This document shows positions 1-7,646 of a stretch of 64,000 bases of DNA, in pieces. The number at the start of each line of letters is the position of its first letter. Position 1 is the stretch's first letter. The translations under genes and the position numbers were made by a program. This DNA is from CAMDKS01 sp964402975. GTDB lineage: Bacteria > Bdellovibrionota_B > Oligoflexia > Oligoflexales > RGVZ01. Location: positions 58,015 through 122,014 of the forward strand of contig CAYOEM010000008.1 in the NCBI GenBank assembly GCA_964402975.1, written 5' to 3'. The notes beneath the pieces were generated by a model that was not told where the DNA came from, did no database searches, and worked only from the letters and a program-made list of their open reading frames with translations.

Positions 1-152
1 CCAGTGCTGTCGTCGATCACCTGAGCCGTTATATGGCGGGCAGACCGAAATACAGACAACCGGGGGCGTTCCGTCGTACCGGAGACTTTCTTACGAATGC
101 GGAGCTTACGACGGAAACGAAGCTCATTCTTTTTTGCGACTTTATTTGCCAT
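1..152 (-). CDS. rplR: 50S ribosomal protein L18 (uL18), 3' part cut by window edge
   Basis: L18 binds 5S rRNA and places it in the large-subunit central protuberance. Only the first 50 codons are visible. Translation from the ATG at 152 gives MANKVAKKNELRFRRKL and then, around residues 28-41, TTERPRLSVFRSAR. The basic N-terminus followed by the RPRLSVFRS strand is characteristic of L18. It is the last visible gene of the S10-spc operon and starts 36 bases after the rplF stop, in the usual order rplF-rplR. The gene continues beyond base 1, so the truncation is an edge effect. Confidence 0.95.
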   Translation of the reverse strand, partial: MANKVAKKNELRFRRKLRIRKKVSGTTERPRLSVFRSARHITAQVIDDST

Positions 153-188
153 GGATCCCTCACTTATACAGCAGGACGATAGTAGTGA

Positions 189-731
189 TTACTTCTTACC
201 AGCTGCTTTACCAACTTTAGTTACAATGACTTCGTCCGAATAACGGATACCCTTGCCGTGATAGGGCTCGGGAGGACGAATACCTCTGATCGATGCGGCC
301 AACTGACCAACGACTTCCTTCTCTGGTCCACTGACAATAATGTTGACGGCTTTGTCAATCTTCAACTCTACGCCAGCTGGAGCTTTCACTTCCACAGGAT
401 GGCTGTAACCCACGTTAAGAGTAATATTCTTACCGCTCTGGGCAGCTTTATAACCAACACCAACCAATGTCAGGCTCTTTGAAAAGCCTTGTGTGACTCC
501 AACGACCATATTGGAAATCAAAGTTCTAGTCAGACCATGGTAACGCGCTGATTCCGCACCCTCAGTCTTAGGCACAACCTTCACGGCTCCGCCTTCAACA
601 ACTGCTTTCATGCTATCATGAATCTTACGCTCGACTGCTCCCTTGGGTCCTTTAACTTTTACAGTCTGGCCCGCGACGCTGACTTCAACGCCTTTGGAGA
701 TTTCGATTGGTTTTTTTCCGACACGAGACAT
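189..731 (-). CDS. rplF: 50S ribosomal protein L6 (uL6)
   Basis: L6 sits near the factor-binding site and sarcin-ricin loop of the 50S subunit. The protein begins MSRVGKKPIEI and has the two-fold L6 architecture, ending in the conserved block RGIRPPEPYHGKGIRYSDE that contacts 23S rRNA. About 180 residues is the normal length. The open frame extends 24 codons further upstream, but those codons overlap rpsH and are atypical. The ATG at 731 follows a GAGGAG ribosome site at about eight bases, so it is the chosen start. It lies between rpsH and rplR in the spc segment. Confidence 0.97.
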   Translation of the reverse strand: MSRVGKKPIEISKGVEVSVAGQTVKVKGPKGAVERKIHDSMKAVVEGGAVKVVPKTEGAESARYHGLTRTLISNMVVGVTQGFSKSLTLVGVGYKAAQSGKNITLNVGYSHPVEVKAPAGVELKIDKAVNIIVSGPEKEVVGQLAASIRGIRPPEPYHGKGIRYSDEVIVTKVGKAAGKK

Positions 732-750
732 GTTTATACTCCTCAGCCAA

Positions 751-1149
751 TCAGTACACGGAACAGATGTGTTCACCGCCGACGTTGAGCTGGCGAGCCT
801 CACGGTCAGCCATCACACCCTTCGGGGTCGATAAAATTGCGATACCCAAACCGTTTTTAACGTATGGGATCTTGTCTACACCAACATAAATACGCTGACT
901 TGGGGTGCTGACACGCGAGATGTTGCGAATTGCGCCTTTGCCTTCGTCTGTGTACTTCAGGGCAATTTTGATCACGCCCTGCTTACGGTCACGGATACAC
1001 TTGTAGTTTTTGATGAAACCCTCATCCTTTAGAATGTGGGTAACAGCAATCTTCACCATAGATGCAGGTACAGAGACCACTTCGTGGTTTGCCTGCTGTG
1101 CGTTGCGGATCCTTGTCAAAAGATCTGCGATTGGGTCATTTGCGCGCAT
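751..1149 (-). CDS. rpsH: 30S ribosomal protein S8 (uS8)
   Basis: S8 is a primary 16S rRNA binding protein of the small-subunit platform and in many bacteria also represses the spc operon. The protein starts MRANDPIADLLTRIRNA, the canonical S8 N-terminus, and ends with GEHICSVY, close to the usual C-terminal GGE-x-LC-x-V/I-W/Y signature. The frame is open to a TTG at 1164, but the ATG at 1149 has a GGAG site about nine bases upstream and matches the family start. It lies between rpsN and rplF. Whether S8 autoregulation exists here cannot be told from sequence alone. Confidence 0.97.
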   Translation of the reverse strand: MRANDPIADLLTRIRNAQQANHEVVSVPASMVKIAVTHILKDEGFIKNYKCIRDRKQGVIKIALKYTDEGKGAIRNISRVSTPSQRIYVGVDKIPYVKNGLGIAILSTPKGVMADREARQLNVGGEHICSVY

Positions 1150-1183
1150 TTTAGTTATCTCCAAAAATCTTTATTTCAGTCGG

Positions 1184-1369
1184 TTACCAAGAGGCCTTTT
1201 TGACGCCTGGAAGCAGGCCCTTCAACGCCATCGAGCGGAAGCAAATCCGGCATACACCAAACTTGCGGTAAACCGCCTTTGGACGACCACAGTTGGTACA
1301 ACGAGTGTAACCACGTGTGGAAAACTTAGGTTTCTTATTCGCTTTTTCTATCATGGCTTTCGTTGCCAT
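1184..1369 (-). CDS. rpsN: 30S ribosomal protein S14, zinc-binding type (uS14)
   Basis: S14 assembles into the 30S head. At 61 residues this is the short zinc-ribbon form: two CxxC pairs are present at residues 24/27 and 40/43 (CTNC and CRIC), as in Gram-positive-type S14, rather than the roughly 100-residue Cys-free form of E. coli. An AGGAG site precedes the ATG at 1369. Position between rplE and rpsH is canonical. Bacteria with a zinc S14 sometimes carry a zinc-free paralogue used under zinc starvation; none is seen in this window. Confidence 0.97.
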   Translation of the reverse strand: MATKAMIEKANKKPKFSTRGYTRCTNCGRPKAVYRKFGVCRICFRSMALKGLLPGVKKASW

Positions 1370-1397
1370 CGTGAACTCCTATCCTCTGGCGTCCTGG

Positions 1398-1943
1398 TTA
1401 CTTACGGAACGGGAAGTTAAATTTATCGAGAAGAGCCCTTGCATGAGTGTCACTCTCTGAGCTTGTCACGATCGTGATGCCCATGCCTCTAATCTTGTCA
1501 ACTTTATCGTAATCAATCTCTGGGAAGATGATTTGCTCTTTAACACCGACAGTGTAGTTACCGCGACCGTCAAATGCCTTTGGAGTAAAACCTTTAAAGT
1601 CGCGAACGCGAGGAACAGCGACGTTAATAAATCTGTCCAGGAACTCGTACATTTTTGCACGACGAAGCGTCACGGAGCAGCCGATCGGGGCGCCTTGGCG
1701 CAGCTTAAATGTTGCGATACTTTTCTTGGCTCTGGTCAGAACTGGCTTTTGACCGGTAATAGCAGCCAACTCAACTGCTGCCGCCTCGAGAGTTTTAATA
1801 TTTTGGGTCGCTTCACCCTGACCAATGTTAACCACGATTTTTTTCAATCGAGGCACCTGCATAACATTCTTCAGACCAAGTTCCTTCACGAGAGCCGCGC
1901 GAAACTCGGTTTCAAACTGTTTTTGTAATCTTGGCATATTCAT
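1398..1943 (-). CDS. rplE: 50S ribosomal protein L5 (uL5)
   Basis: L5 binds 5S rRNA and contacts the P-site tRNA. The protein carries the family blocks VPRLKKIVVNIGQGEA, the central GQKPVLTRAKKSIATFKLR and the C-terminal ARALLDKFNFPFRK; about 181 residues is normal. Starts at ATG 1943 and ATG 1937 are both possible; a GTG at 1955 also opens the frame but overlaps the likely ribosome-site region (AAGTGAG). The gene follows rplN with a spacer of only a few dozen bases, so the usual rplX between them is missing (see findings). Confidence 0.96.
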   Translation of the reverse strand: MNMPRLQKQFETEFRAALVKELGLKNVMQVPRLKKIVVNIGQGEATQNIKTLEAAAVELAAITGQKPVLTRAKKSIATFKLRQGAPIGCSVTLRRAKMYEFLDRFINVAVPRVRDFKGFTPKAFDGRGNYTVGVKEQIIFPEIDYDKVDKIRGMGITIVTSSESDTHARALLDKFNFPFRK

Positions 1944-1979
1944 TGTTGTTCTCACTTTCGAACAATCGGTATTTGTAAA

Positions 1980-2351
1980 TTACAGTACTTCGGGAGCAAG
2001 TGACGCAATGCGCCCAAACCCTGCTACCCGAACTTCACGCGCCACTGGACCAAAAATACGGGTACCAACAGGCTCGTTGTCCTTGCCTTTGATAAGTACC
2101 GCAGCATTTTGATCAAAGCGAATCGTTGAACCGTCTTTTCGTTTGATTTCTTTAGTCGTGCGCACAACTACTGCTTTGTGCACAGATCCTTTTGCGACCT
2201 TGCTGTTGGCCACAGCCTCTTTTACAGAGACTACGATGATGTCGCCTACGGAAGCATATTTCTTTTTGCTCCCTCCAAGAACCTTGAAGCACTTAAGCCT
2301 CTTAGCTCCCGAATTGTCCCCGGCTGCGAGGACTGTTTCCATCTGAATCAT
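1980..2351 (-). CDS. rplN: 50S ribosomal protein L14 (uL14)
   Basis: L14 binds 23S rRNA near the subunit interface bridge B8. The sequence MIQMETVLAAGDNSGAK is the standard L14 N-terminus, and the block GTRIFGPVAREVR followed by ASLAPEVL is the standard C-terminus; 123 residues is typical. The frame runs 16 codons further upstream, but the extension reads through the spacer after rpsQ and is not L14-like, so ATG 2351 was chosen. It is the last gene before the place where rplX is expected. Confidence 0.97.
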   Translation of the reverse strand: MIQMETVLAAGDNSGAKRLKCFKVLGGSKKKYASVGDIIVVSVKEAVANSKVAKGSVHKAVVVRTTKEIKRKDGSTIRFDQNAAVLIKGKDNEPVGTRIFGPVAREVRVAGFGRIASLAPEVL

Positions 2352-2417
2352 AAGCGTTCGCTCCTGTAAGTTTCGCACTTGCTTGATACAAATGCCCAAT
2401 CGAACCTTTTTTTTAAA

Positions 2418-2684
2418 TTACGCCTTTCGCACAACTCGTACTAAGGTGAATTTCTTTCTTGCACTCATCGGACGCGCTGGACGTACGATCACTTCGTCTC
2501 CGACGCGAGTTTGATTTGTGTCGTCGTGGAACATCAATTTGGTGCGGCGTCTGATATACTTACCCGCTAATGGATGTTTCACCAAACGCTCAACAACTCC
2601 AACGCGTGACTTCGTCATTTTGTCGCTAGTGACGACACAGCGAATTTCTTTGTGAGGTTTTTCTGTCTCGGTTGCCTGGCTCAT
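2418..2684 (-). CDS. rpsQ: 30S ribosomal protein S17 (uS17)
   Basis: S17 is an early-assembly 16S rRNA binding protein with an OB fold. Conserved segments are visible: RCVVTSDKMTKSRVGVVER near residue 16, then HPLAGKYIRRRTKLMFHDD, and the motif VGDEVIVRPARPMSARKKF. Length 88 residues is normal. It is placed between rpmC and rplN as in most bacteria, with a 22-base spacer to rpmC. Confidence 0.97.
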   Translation of the reverse strand: MSQATETEKPHKEIRCVVTSDKMTKSRVGVVERLVKHPLAGKYIRRRTKLMFHDDTNQTRVGDEVIVRPARPMSARKKFTLVRVVRKA

Positions 2685-2706
2685 TGTTGCCTCTTACTAT
2701 CTGAGT

Positions 2707-2922
2707 TTATTTCTTTGATTTACCGGACTTATCAACACTGACCGTGAGCACGCGGGCCAGAGTTTTCCGCAAATTACGGGCTTTTGATTTTGCCTGCGGA
2801 CCGGCGTTATACACGTCCATGCGAAGGCCCACAAGCTCTTTGCGGATGTTTTTTGCGGAATCCTGAAGTTTTTTGGAATCCATGGCCCGTATTTCTTTTG
2901 TTTTTAGCTTATTCATATCCAT
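2707..2922 (-). CDS. rpmC: 50S ribosomal protein L29 (uL29)
   Basis: L29 is a small two-helix protein near the peptide exit tunnel, where it helps form the docking site for trigger factor and SRP. The 71-residue protein shows the long helix around KDLR-like KEIRAMDSKKLQ and a second helix ending ARNLRKTLARVLTV, the latter resembling the IRR-x-IARI/L signature. The start at 2922 is three bases after the rplP stop, so translation is probably coupled. ATG at 2916 is an alternative start. The Lys-rich C-terminal tail (SGKSKK) is unremarkable. Confidence 0.94.
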   Translation of the reverse strand: MDMNKLKTKEIRAMDSKKLQDSAKNIRKELVGLRMDVYNAGPQAKSKARNLRKTLARVLTVSVDKSGKSKK

Positions 2923-2925
2923 AAC

Positions 2926-3348
2926 TTAACCCCACGGATCGTCGTGTCTAGTGATGAGTTTTGTCTTCAAATTGAGCTTAGCAGCAGCTAGGCCTAGGGC
3001 CTCGGAAGCAACCGCCTTGTCAACTCCTGCCATTTCATAAAGGATTTTGCCGGGTTTAATCACAGCAATGTAGTACTCTACGCCGCCTTTACCTGAACCC
3101 ATTCGGGTTTCAGCTGGCTTCTTCGTGATTGGCTTATCTGGGAAGATTTTTATCAAAACTTCGCCACCACGCTTGATATGGCGGGTCATCGCAATACGGG
3201 CCGCTTCAATCTGTCTTGCCGTAACCTTGCCAGACTCAAGAGCCATCAGACCATAATCACCTTTGGTAAGCTCCGTGCCACCTTTGGCTTTACCCTTGAT
3301 GCGGCCCTTATGGGCCTTGCGGTACTTTAATCTTTTTGGGGCTAGCAT
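2926..3348 (-). CDS. rplP: 50S ribosomal protein L16 (uL16)
   Basis: L16 organises the A-site side of the 50S subunit and binds 23S and 5S rRNA. Signature segments are KYRKAHKGRIKGKAKGG near the N-terminus, the central IEAARIAMTRHIKRGG and KPITKKPAETRMGSGKGG. At 140 residues it is full length. It lies between rpsC and rpmC; the rpmC start follows its stop by three bases. Confidence 0.97.
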   Translation of the reverse strand: MLAPKRLKYRKAHKGRIKGKAKGGTELTKGDYGLMALESGKVTARQIEAARIAMTRHIKRGGEVLIKIFPDKPITKKPAETRMGSGKGGVEYYIAVIKPGKILYEMAGVDKAVASEALGLAAAKLNLKTKLITRHDDPWG

Positions 3349-3378
3349 TGTCGCTTTCCTCTCAAATTATTGAATAAA

Positions 3379-4017
3379 TCAGTTAGTTAGAATGTCACCC
3401 TTGAAAATCCAAACTTTCACACCTGTAAGACCATAAGTCGTATAAGCCTCAGCGGTGGCATAGTCGATATCTGCACGCATAGTGTGAAGCGGCACGCGAC
3501 CCTCCATGTAACGCTCAGTACGAGACATGTCAGCACCGCCAAGACGCCCTGAAAGGCTGACCTTTACGCCTTTGGCACCAGCCTTGATAGTTTGACCCAT
3601 AGCTTTTTTCATGGCTCTGCGGAAGGAGACACGCTTTTCAAGCTGTTGGCGAATATTTTCAGCGACGAGCTTTGCATCAAGGTCAGGCTTCTTCACTTCA
3701 AATACGTCAAGAACTGGGTCAGCCGCCTTGAGGTCGCATTTGGAAATGATTTCTTTTTTCAGATCTTCAGCGCCCGCACCTTTTTTGCCGATAATGATAC
3801 CAGGACGGCTGCTGTGAATTTTTATTTTCAATGTTCGGCCAGCACGCTCAATCTCAACATGTGCAACGCCTGCAGCTTCAAACTTCTTCTGGATGAACTT
3901 GCGGATGGCAATGTCTTGCTTGAGGAACTCCTTGTAGTTGTTCTCTGCAAACCAACGGGATGACCACGTACGAGTGATTCCCAACCTAAAACCAACTGGA
4001 TTTACTTTCTGTCCCAC
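3379..4017 (-). CDS. rpsC: 30S ribosomal protein S3 (uS3)
   Basis: S3 lines the mRNA entry channel and contributes to mRNA helicase activity of the ribosome. The protein starts MGQKVNPVGFRLGI, has a KH domain with the loop IIIGKKGAGAEDL at about residues 75-87, and ends with the family block ATAEAYTTYGLTGVKVWIF. Length 212 residues is standard. It lies between rplV and rplP with short spacers. Confidence 0.98.
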   Translation of the reverse strand: MGQKVNPVGFRLGITRTWSSRWFAENNYKEFLKQDIAIRKFIQKKFEAAGVAHVEIERAGRTLKIKIHSSRPGIIIGKKGAGAEDLKKEIISKCDLKAADPVLDVFEVKKPDLDAKLVAENIRQQLEKRVSFRRAMKKAMGQTIKAGAKGVKVSLSGRLGGADMSRTERYMEGRVPLHTMRADIDYATAEAYTTYGLTGVKVWIFKGDILTN

Positions 4018-4047
4018 GCTTTCTGACCTCTTCCTTTCTTAGTTTAA

Positions 4048-4377
4048 TCAGACTTCCTTGACACGCAGAGTAACATGCGACATCCGCTTCTTAACGGGTG
4101 TTGCACGACCTTGCGCGCGAGGAATGAAGCGCCGGAGGGCCGGCCCCATATCTACAGTCACTTCCGTAATATGTAGACGATCCACATCAATTGTCGCCCT
4201 GTCGGAGGCATTGCTAATTGCTGACTTCAAAACCTTCGACAGTATGCGAGCGCCTTTTTTGTTCGTAAGCTGCAGTGTGTCCATTGCGAGCTGAACCTGC
4301 TTACCCCTAACCAAATCGGCCACGAGACGCAGTTTGCGCGGAGAGATTCGAACATTTTTTAGTATTGCCTGATACAT
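4048..4377 (-). CDS. rplV: 50S ribosomal protein L22 (uL22)
   Basis: L22 binds all 23S rRNA domains, and its beta hairpin lines the exit tunnel, where changes give macrolide resistance in other bacteria. Visible family signatures are ISPRKLRLVADLVRGK near the N-terminus, the central DMGPALRRFIPRAQGRATPVKKR hairpin region (given in part) and a C-terminal SHVTLRVKE. At 109 residues it is full length. The gene lies between rpsS and rpsC. Confidence 0.97.
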   Translation of the reverse strand: MYQAILKNVRISPRKLRLVADLVRGKQVQLAMDTLQLTNKKGARILSKVLKSAISNASDRATIDVDRLHITEVTVDMGPALRRFIPRAQGRATPVKKRMSHVTLRVKEV

Positions 4378-4396
4378 AAGTTCTGCCTTCTATCAA

Positions 4397-4669
4397 TTAG
4401 ACTTTAGGAGCTTTTTTGTCCTCACCGTGACCATGGAAGGTCCGGGTAGGGGCAAATTCGCCAAATTTGTGACCGACCATATGCTCGGTAACAGGAACCG
4501 TTACAAACTTGTTGCCGTTGTGAACGGCAAACGTCACGCCTACAAACTCCGGCAAAATCGTAGAGCGGCGGCTCCATGTTTTGACAGGTTTTTTATCTTT
4601 CTTAGCCTGTTCTGCTTTTTTGAACAGGTAACCATCAGCAAAAGGACCCTTTTTTAATGATCTAGCCAC
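4397..4669 (-). CDS. rpsS: 30S ribosomal protein S19 (uS19)
   Basis: S19 forms a complex with S13 in the 30S head near the A-site tRNA. The protein begins MARSLKKGPFADGYLFKK, contains TWSRRSTILPEFVG, and ends with the signature MVGHKFGEFAPTRTFHGHG. Its 90 residues are the usual length. It starts 16 bases after the rplB stop, in the canonical rplB-rpsS-rplV order. Confidence 0.98.
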   Translation of the reverse strand: MARSLKKGPFADGYLFKKAEQAKKDKKPVKTWSRRSTILPEFVGVTFAVHNGNKFVTVPVTEHMVGHKFGEFAPTRTFHGHGEDKKAPKV

Positions 4670-4685
4670 GTGCGAACCCCTCCTA

Positions 4686-5513
4686 TTACTTCACGCGACG
4701 ATCGCGAAGAATATTTTTCGCGGTTCGCTTGTTTTTACGAGTTTTGTAACCCTTGGTTGGTTGCGCCCAAGGTGACACTGGGTGCTTACCACCCTTACCA
4801 CGACCCTCACCACCACCGTGCGGATGGTCAACAGGGTTCATTGTACAACCGCGAACGGTTGGACGAATACCAAGCCATCTGCTTCTACCAGCTTTACCGA
4901 TTGTTTCATTGAAGTGATCTGGGTTACCCACCTGACCAATCGACGCAAAACAGTTCTCAGGAACACGGCGCATTTCACCGCTTGGCATACGAAGCTGTGC
5001 AAATCCATCCACACGCCCCATCAACTGAGCAAAGACTCCAGCCGATCTTGCCATCTGTCCGCCCTTACCGGGACGCATCTCGATGTTATGAACAAACGTT
5101 CCGACGGGAACATTGCTCAGTGGCATGGCATTACCAACTTTTACGTCGGCAGTCTTCGAGCTGACGACTTGATCACCCTTGGAAAGCCCGTTTGGACAAA
5201 GGATGTAGCGACGGTCACCGTCTGCGTACAAAATCCTCGCCAAGAATGCGCTTCTATTTGGATCGTACTCAACGTATTCGACCTTGCCTACGACATCGAG
5301 CTTGTCTCGACGCCAGTCGATCACACGGTAATGCCGACGAGCTCCACCACCTTGATGGCGAATCGTGATGCGGCCAGTGTTGTTACGGCCGGAGTGCTCC
5401 TGCATACTCTCAAGGGCAGTTTGGAGCGGCTTGACTTTGTCCAGCTTGGAGAAGTCAACAACGGAGGCGCCACGACGCCCTGGGGTTGTTGGTTTATATT
5501 GCTTGATTGCCAT
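4686..5513 (-). CDS. rplB: 50S ribosomal protein L2 (uL2)
   Basis: L2 is a primary 23S rRNA binding protein needed for subunit association and close to the peptidyl-transferase centre. Its signature PVDHPHGGGEGRGKGG is present near residue 225; the His in this loop is universally conserved. Other blocks are GRITIRHQGGGARRHYR and SAGVFAQLMGR. At 275 residues it is full length. It lies between rplW and rpsS. Confidence 0.98.
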   Translation of the reverse strand: MAIKQYKPTTPGRRGASVVDFSKLDKVKPLQTALESMQEHSGRNNTGRITIRHQGGGARRHYRVIDWRRDKLDVVGKVEYVEYDPNRSAFLARILYADGDRRYILCPNGLSKGDQVVSSKTADVKVGNAMPLSNVPVGTFVHNIEMRPGKGGQMARSAGVFAQLMGRVDGFAQLRMPSGEMRRVPENCFASIGQVGNPDHFNETIGKAGRSRWLGIRPTVRGCTMNPVDHPHGGGEGRGKGGKHPVSPWAQPTKGYKTRKNKRTAKNILRDRRVK

Positions 5514-5543
5514 TTCTGATTTTCCTTATCAGCTTGGTTCTGG

Positions 5544-5831
5544 TTATTGCTCTTCAAAGAGTGGAAGTTTTGCACCCTCAGCAAGGGTGACCACTGCCTT
5601 CTTCATTTTGCTAGTCATCGAAACATGATTTCCACGGCGAACGACCTTACCGCGAGTAATCAACGTCTGAACAGCCTTCACCTTCACACCGTAGATCGAC
5701 TCAATCGCAGAGCGAACGCTAGTCTTGGTTGCGCGCAGATCAACATGGAACGTGTACTGGTTTTGATTTTCACGAACCAACGTGCTCTTCTCTGATAGAA
5801 CCGGCTTTGAGAGTACTGTAAAAGGATTCAT
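5544..5831 (-). CDS. rplW: 50S ribosomal protein L23 (uL23)
   Basis: L23 surrounds the exit tunnel and is the main docking site for trigger factor. The sequence has the family N-terminus FTVLSKPVLSEKSTLV and the helix region ATKTSVRSAIESIYGVKV. At 95 residues it has normal length. Its ATG at 5831 overlaps the rplD stop by one base (TAATG), which implies translational coupling to rplD. Confidence 0.97.
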   Translation of the reverse strand: MNPFTVLSKPVLSEKSTLVRENQNQYTFHVDLRATKTSVRSAIESIYGVKVKAVQTLITRGKVVRRGNHVSMTSKMKKAVVTLAEGAKLPLFEEQ

Positions 5832-6472
5832 TATTTACCCCCTTGGAAGCGCTGTTGGAGAGCATTTAACCCCGTCTCGCTAATCACGAAATTTTCATAT
5901 CTCAGAACATGCTCGGCATTCACCTCTGACGGAGCAACGCATGCTGCGCCGTGGATGTTGCGAGTTGAACGGAAGAGAAGATCATCTTTACGCTCATCGA
6001 GAACCAAAGCTTTCTCAGCTTTCAAAGCTTTCAGAGCCTTAACAACGTGCTTAGTGCTAGGCTTGCCTGACACCTTGAAGTCATCAACAACGATGAGACG
6101 GCTGTGACGAACTTTCTCGCTCAGAGCGACTGCTAAAGCCGACTGCTTGGCACGAGAGTTAATCTTTTCGAAATAATCACGGGGCTGAGGTCCATGAGAC
6201 ACGCCACCACCTGGATTAAGCGGAGATCTGCTAGATCCCTGACGAGCTTCGCCCGTTCCCTTTTGTTTGAAAGGTTTTTTACCGCCACCTGACACCATCG
6301 CCTTGGTCCTTGTGGCGTGGGTGCCTTGACGGCGATTTGACTGATACGCCTTCACAACGAGGTGCAGCAAGTGCTCGTTCATTTCAACGCCGAAGATTTC
6401 GCTTGGCAAAGAAACTTTTTTCAGAGCTTTACCTTGAATGTCTTTTACTTGAATTTCCATTTGAGTTCCCAT
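5831..6472 (-). CDS. rplD: 50S ribosomal protein L4 (uL4)
   Basis: L4 binds 23S rRNA, its extended loop reaching the exit-tunnel constriction; in gammaproteobacteria it also represses the S10 operon by acting on the leader RNA. The loop signature is present: KPFKQKGTGEARQGSSRSP with GGGVSHGPQPRDY. Length of 213 residues is normal. The ATG at 6472 has an AAGGAAGG site seven bases upstream, which decides the start over the ATG at 6460. The stop overlaps the rplW start by one base. Confidence 0.97.
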   Translation of the reverse strand: MGTQMEIQVKDIQGKALKKVSLPSEIFGVEMNEHLLHLVVKAYQSNRRQGTHATRTKAMVSGGGKKPFKQKGTGEARQGSSRSPLNPGGGVSHGPQPRDYFEKINSRAKQSALAVALSEKVRHSRLIVVDDFKVSGKPSTKHVVKALKALKAEKALVLDERKDDLLFRSTRNIHGAACVAPSEVNAEHVLRYENFVISETGLNALQQRFQGGK

Positions 6473-6499
6473 CTGTTACCTTCCTTCCTTACTCGCCGA

Positions 6500-7138
6500 T
6501 CAAGCTTTGACCGAAGGGTTGATGAAAAGGTAACCGTTTCGGTGTCCCGGCACGGCGCCACTTAGCGCGATTAAGCTATTCTCTTTGTCAACGTCGACAA
6601 CACTGAGGTTCTGGATTGTAACTTGCTCAACGCCGTAATGACCTGGAACAGGCTTACCTTTAAATACACGACCTGGGGTCGTTCTAGTTCCCAAAGAACC
6701 AGGGCTTCTATGGAACCTGGAGCCGTGAGACCAGCGGCCAACAGCCGTATTCCAGCGCTTAACAGAGCCTGTGAAACCACGGCCCTTCGTTAGACCAGTC
6801 ACATCAACAGATGTAACGCCATTAAGAAGCTCAGTTGTCAGCTGCGCGCCCAACTCAACAGCTACCGGAGCTTCTGTACGAAACTCCTTAAATTGGGTGA
6901 AGTTGTCGCTAACATTGACCTTACGCATACGCGCAACATCGGGTTTAGCCAGATTCTTTTCTTTAGTCTCTTTGAAGCCAACTTGGTACGCGTCATAGCC
7001 GTCGCGTTCCTTCGTCAGAACTTTCGTAACTTTTTGGTTTTCAACTTGAAGAAGAGTGACCGCAATCAATTGGCCGTTTTTATCGACCATGCGTGTCATT
7101 CCGATCTTTTTTGCTACCAGTCCTTTTGGAGTAGTCAT
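6500..7138 (-). CDS. rplC: 50S ribosomal protein L3 (uL3)
   Basis: L3 initiates 50S assembly and reaches the peptidyl-transferase centre. The N-terminus GLVAKKIGMTRMVDKNG and the signature GFTGSVKRWNTAVGRWSHGS, followed by GSLGTRTTPGRVFKGKPVPGHYG (partial quote), are typical. The Gln that PrmB methylates in E. coli (Gln150, following the FKG-K-M-A-G loop) is in a divergent region here. Length 212 residues is normal. It lies between rpsJ and rplD. Confidence 0.97.
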   Translation of the reverse strand: MTTPKGLVAKKIGMTRMVDKNGQLIAVTLLQVENQKVTKVLTKERDGYDAYQVGFKETKEKNLAKPDVARMRKVNVSDNFTQFKEFRTEAPVAVELGAQLTTELLNGVTSVDVTGLTKGRGFTGSVKRWNTAVGRWSHGSRFHRSPGSLGTRTTPGRVFKGKPVPGHYGVEQVTIQNLSVVDVDKENSLIALSGAVPGHRNGYLFINPSVKA

Positions 7139-7186
7139 TTCTCAGACCTGCTTTCTACGGGTTAAACAAAACAAACGTTACCTGAT

Positions 7187-7501
7187 TTAGTTGTCGAGTT
7201 CCTTGAGGGTGACGTCAACACCAGATGACAGATCAAGCTTGTACAAAGCGTCAATCGTCTGCTGCTGCATATCAAGGATGTCGAGCATACGTTTATGAGT
7301 ACGGACTTCAAACTGCTCACGACTCTTCTTGTCCACGTGCGGAGAGCGCAAAACCGTGTAGCGGCTAATCGATGTCGGCAATGGAATCGGGCCAGCAACG
7401 CGAGACCCAGTGCGCTTAACGCGCTCTACGATTTCCGCCACTGCATTGTCGAGCAACTTGTGATCATAGCCACGTAATCGAACTCGGATGTTTTTTTTCA
7501 T
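7187..7501 (-). CDS. rpsJ: 30S ribosomal protein S10 (uS10 / NusE)
   Basis: S10 is a 30S head protein and also acts as NusE in transcription antitermination. Recognisable blocks are IRVRLRGYDHKLLDNAV, the loop GPIPLPTSISRYTVLRSPHV and the conserved SREQFEVRTHKR. The frame is open nine codons further upstream, but ATG 7501 (MKKNIRVRL) fits the family and has AGGG at 7510-7513 about eight bases upstream. Length is about 104 residues. It is the first gene of the operon; tuf and fusA are not directly upstream. The leader before it is described separately. Confidence 0.97.
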   Translation of the reverse strand: MKKNIRVRLRGYDHKLLDNAVAEIVERVKRTGSRVAGPIPLPTSISRYTVLRSPHVDKKSREQFEVRTHKRMLDILDMQQQTIDALYKLDLSSGVDVTLKELDN

Positions 7502-7640
7502 TTTTAAGACCCTGAAAAAGTTAATCAAATTAGCACAAGCTAAACCTTGGATCTTTTTTCAGGAAAGTCGACGCTTGGAGAAGCGTGCACGAGAAAGGTG
7601 GCAGAGGCTTGTCAGACGCAGGCTTGCCTGAAAAATAGAG
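7502..7640 (-). promoter_or_regulatory. rpsJ leader RNA with two alternative pairings (candidate riboregulator)
   Basis: The predicted transcript begins near 7640 and runs about 140 bases to the rpsJ ATG. Three complementary elements are present, in RNA order: A at 7635-7627 (UUUUUCAGG), B at 7563-7555 (CCUGAAAAA) and C at 7519-7510 (UUUUUCAGGG). B can pair perfectly over nine bases with A or with C, but not both. C contains the AGGG ribosome site of rpsJ. Between A and B lie a hairpin at 7586-7571 (ACGCTT/AAGCGT arms) and a CAGGC/GCCTG mini-hairpin. A-B pairing would free the ribosome site; B-C pairing would mask it. Which ligand, if any, decides is unknown; L4 is a candidate by analogy with E. 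coli. Confidence 0.5.
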
Positions 7641-7646
7641 TGGCGT

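Noticed and set aside
4782..5519. A 245-codon plus-strand frame opposite rplB.
   Set aside because: It is antisense to a certain ribosomal protein gene and has a composition typical of shadow frames.
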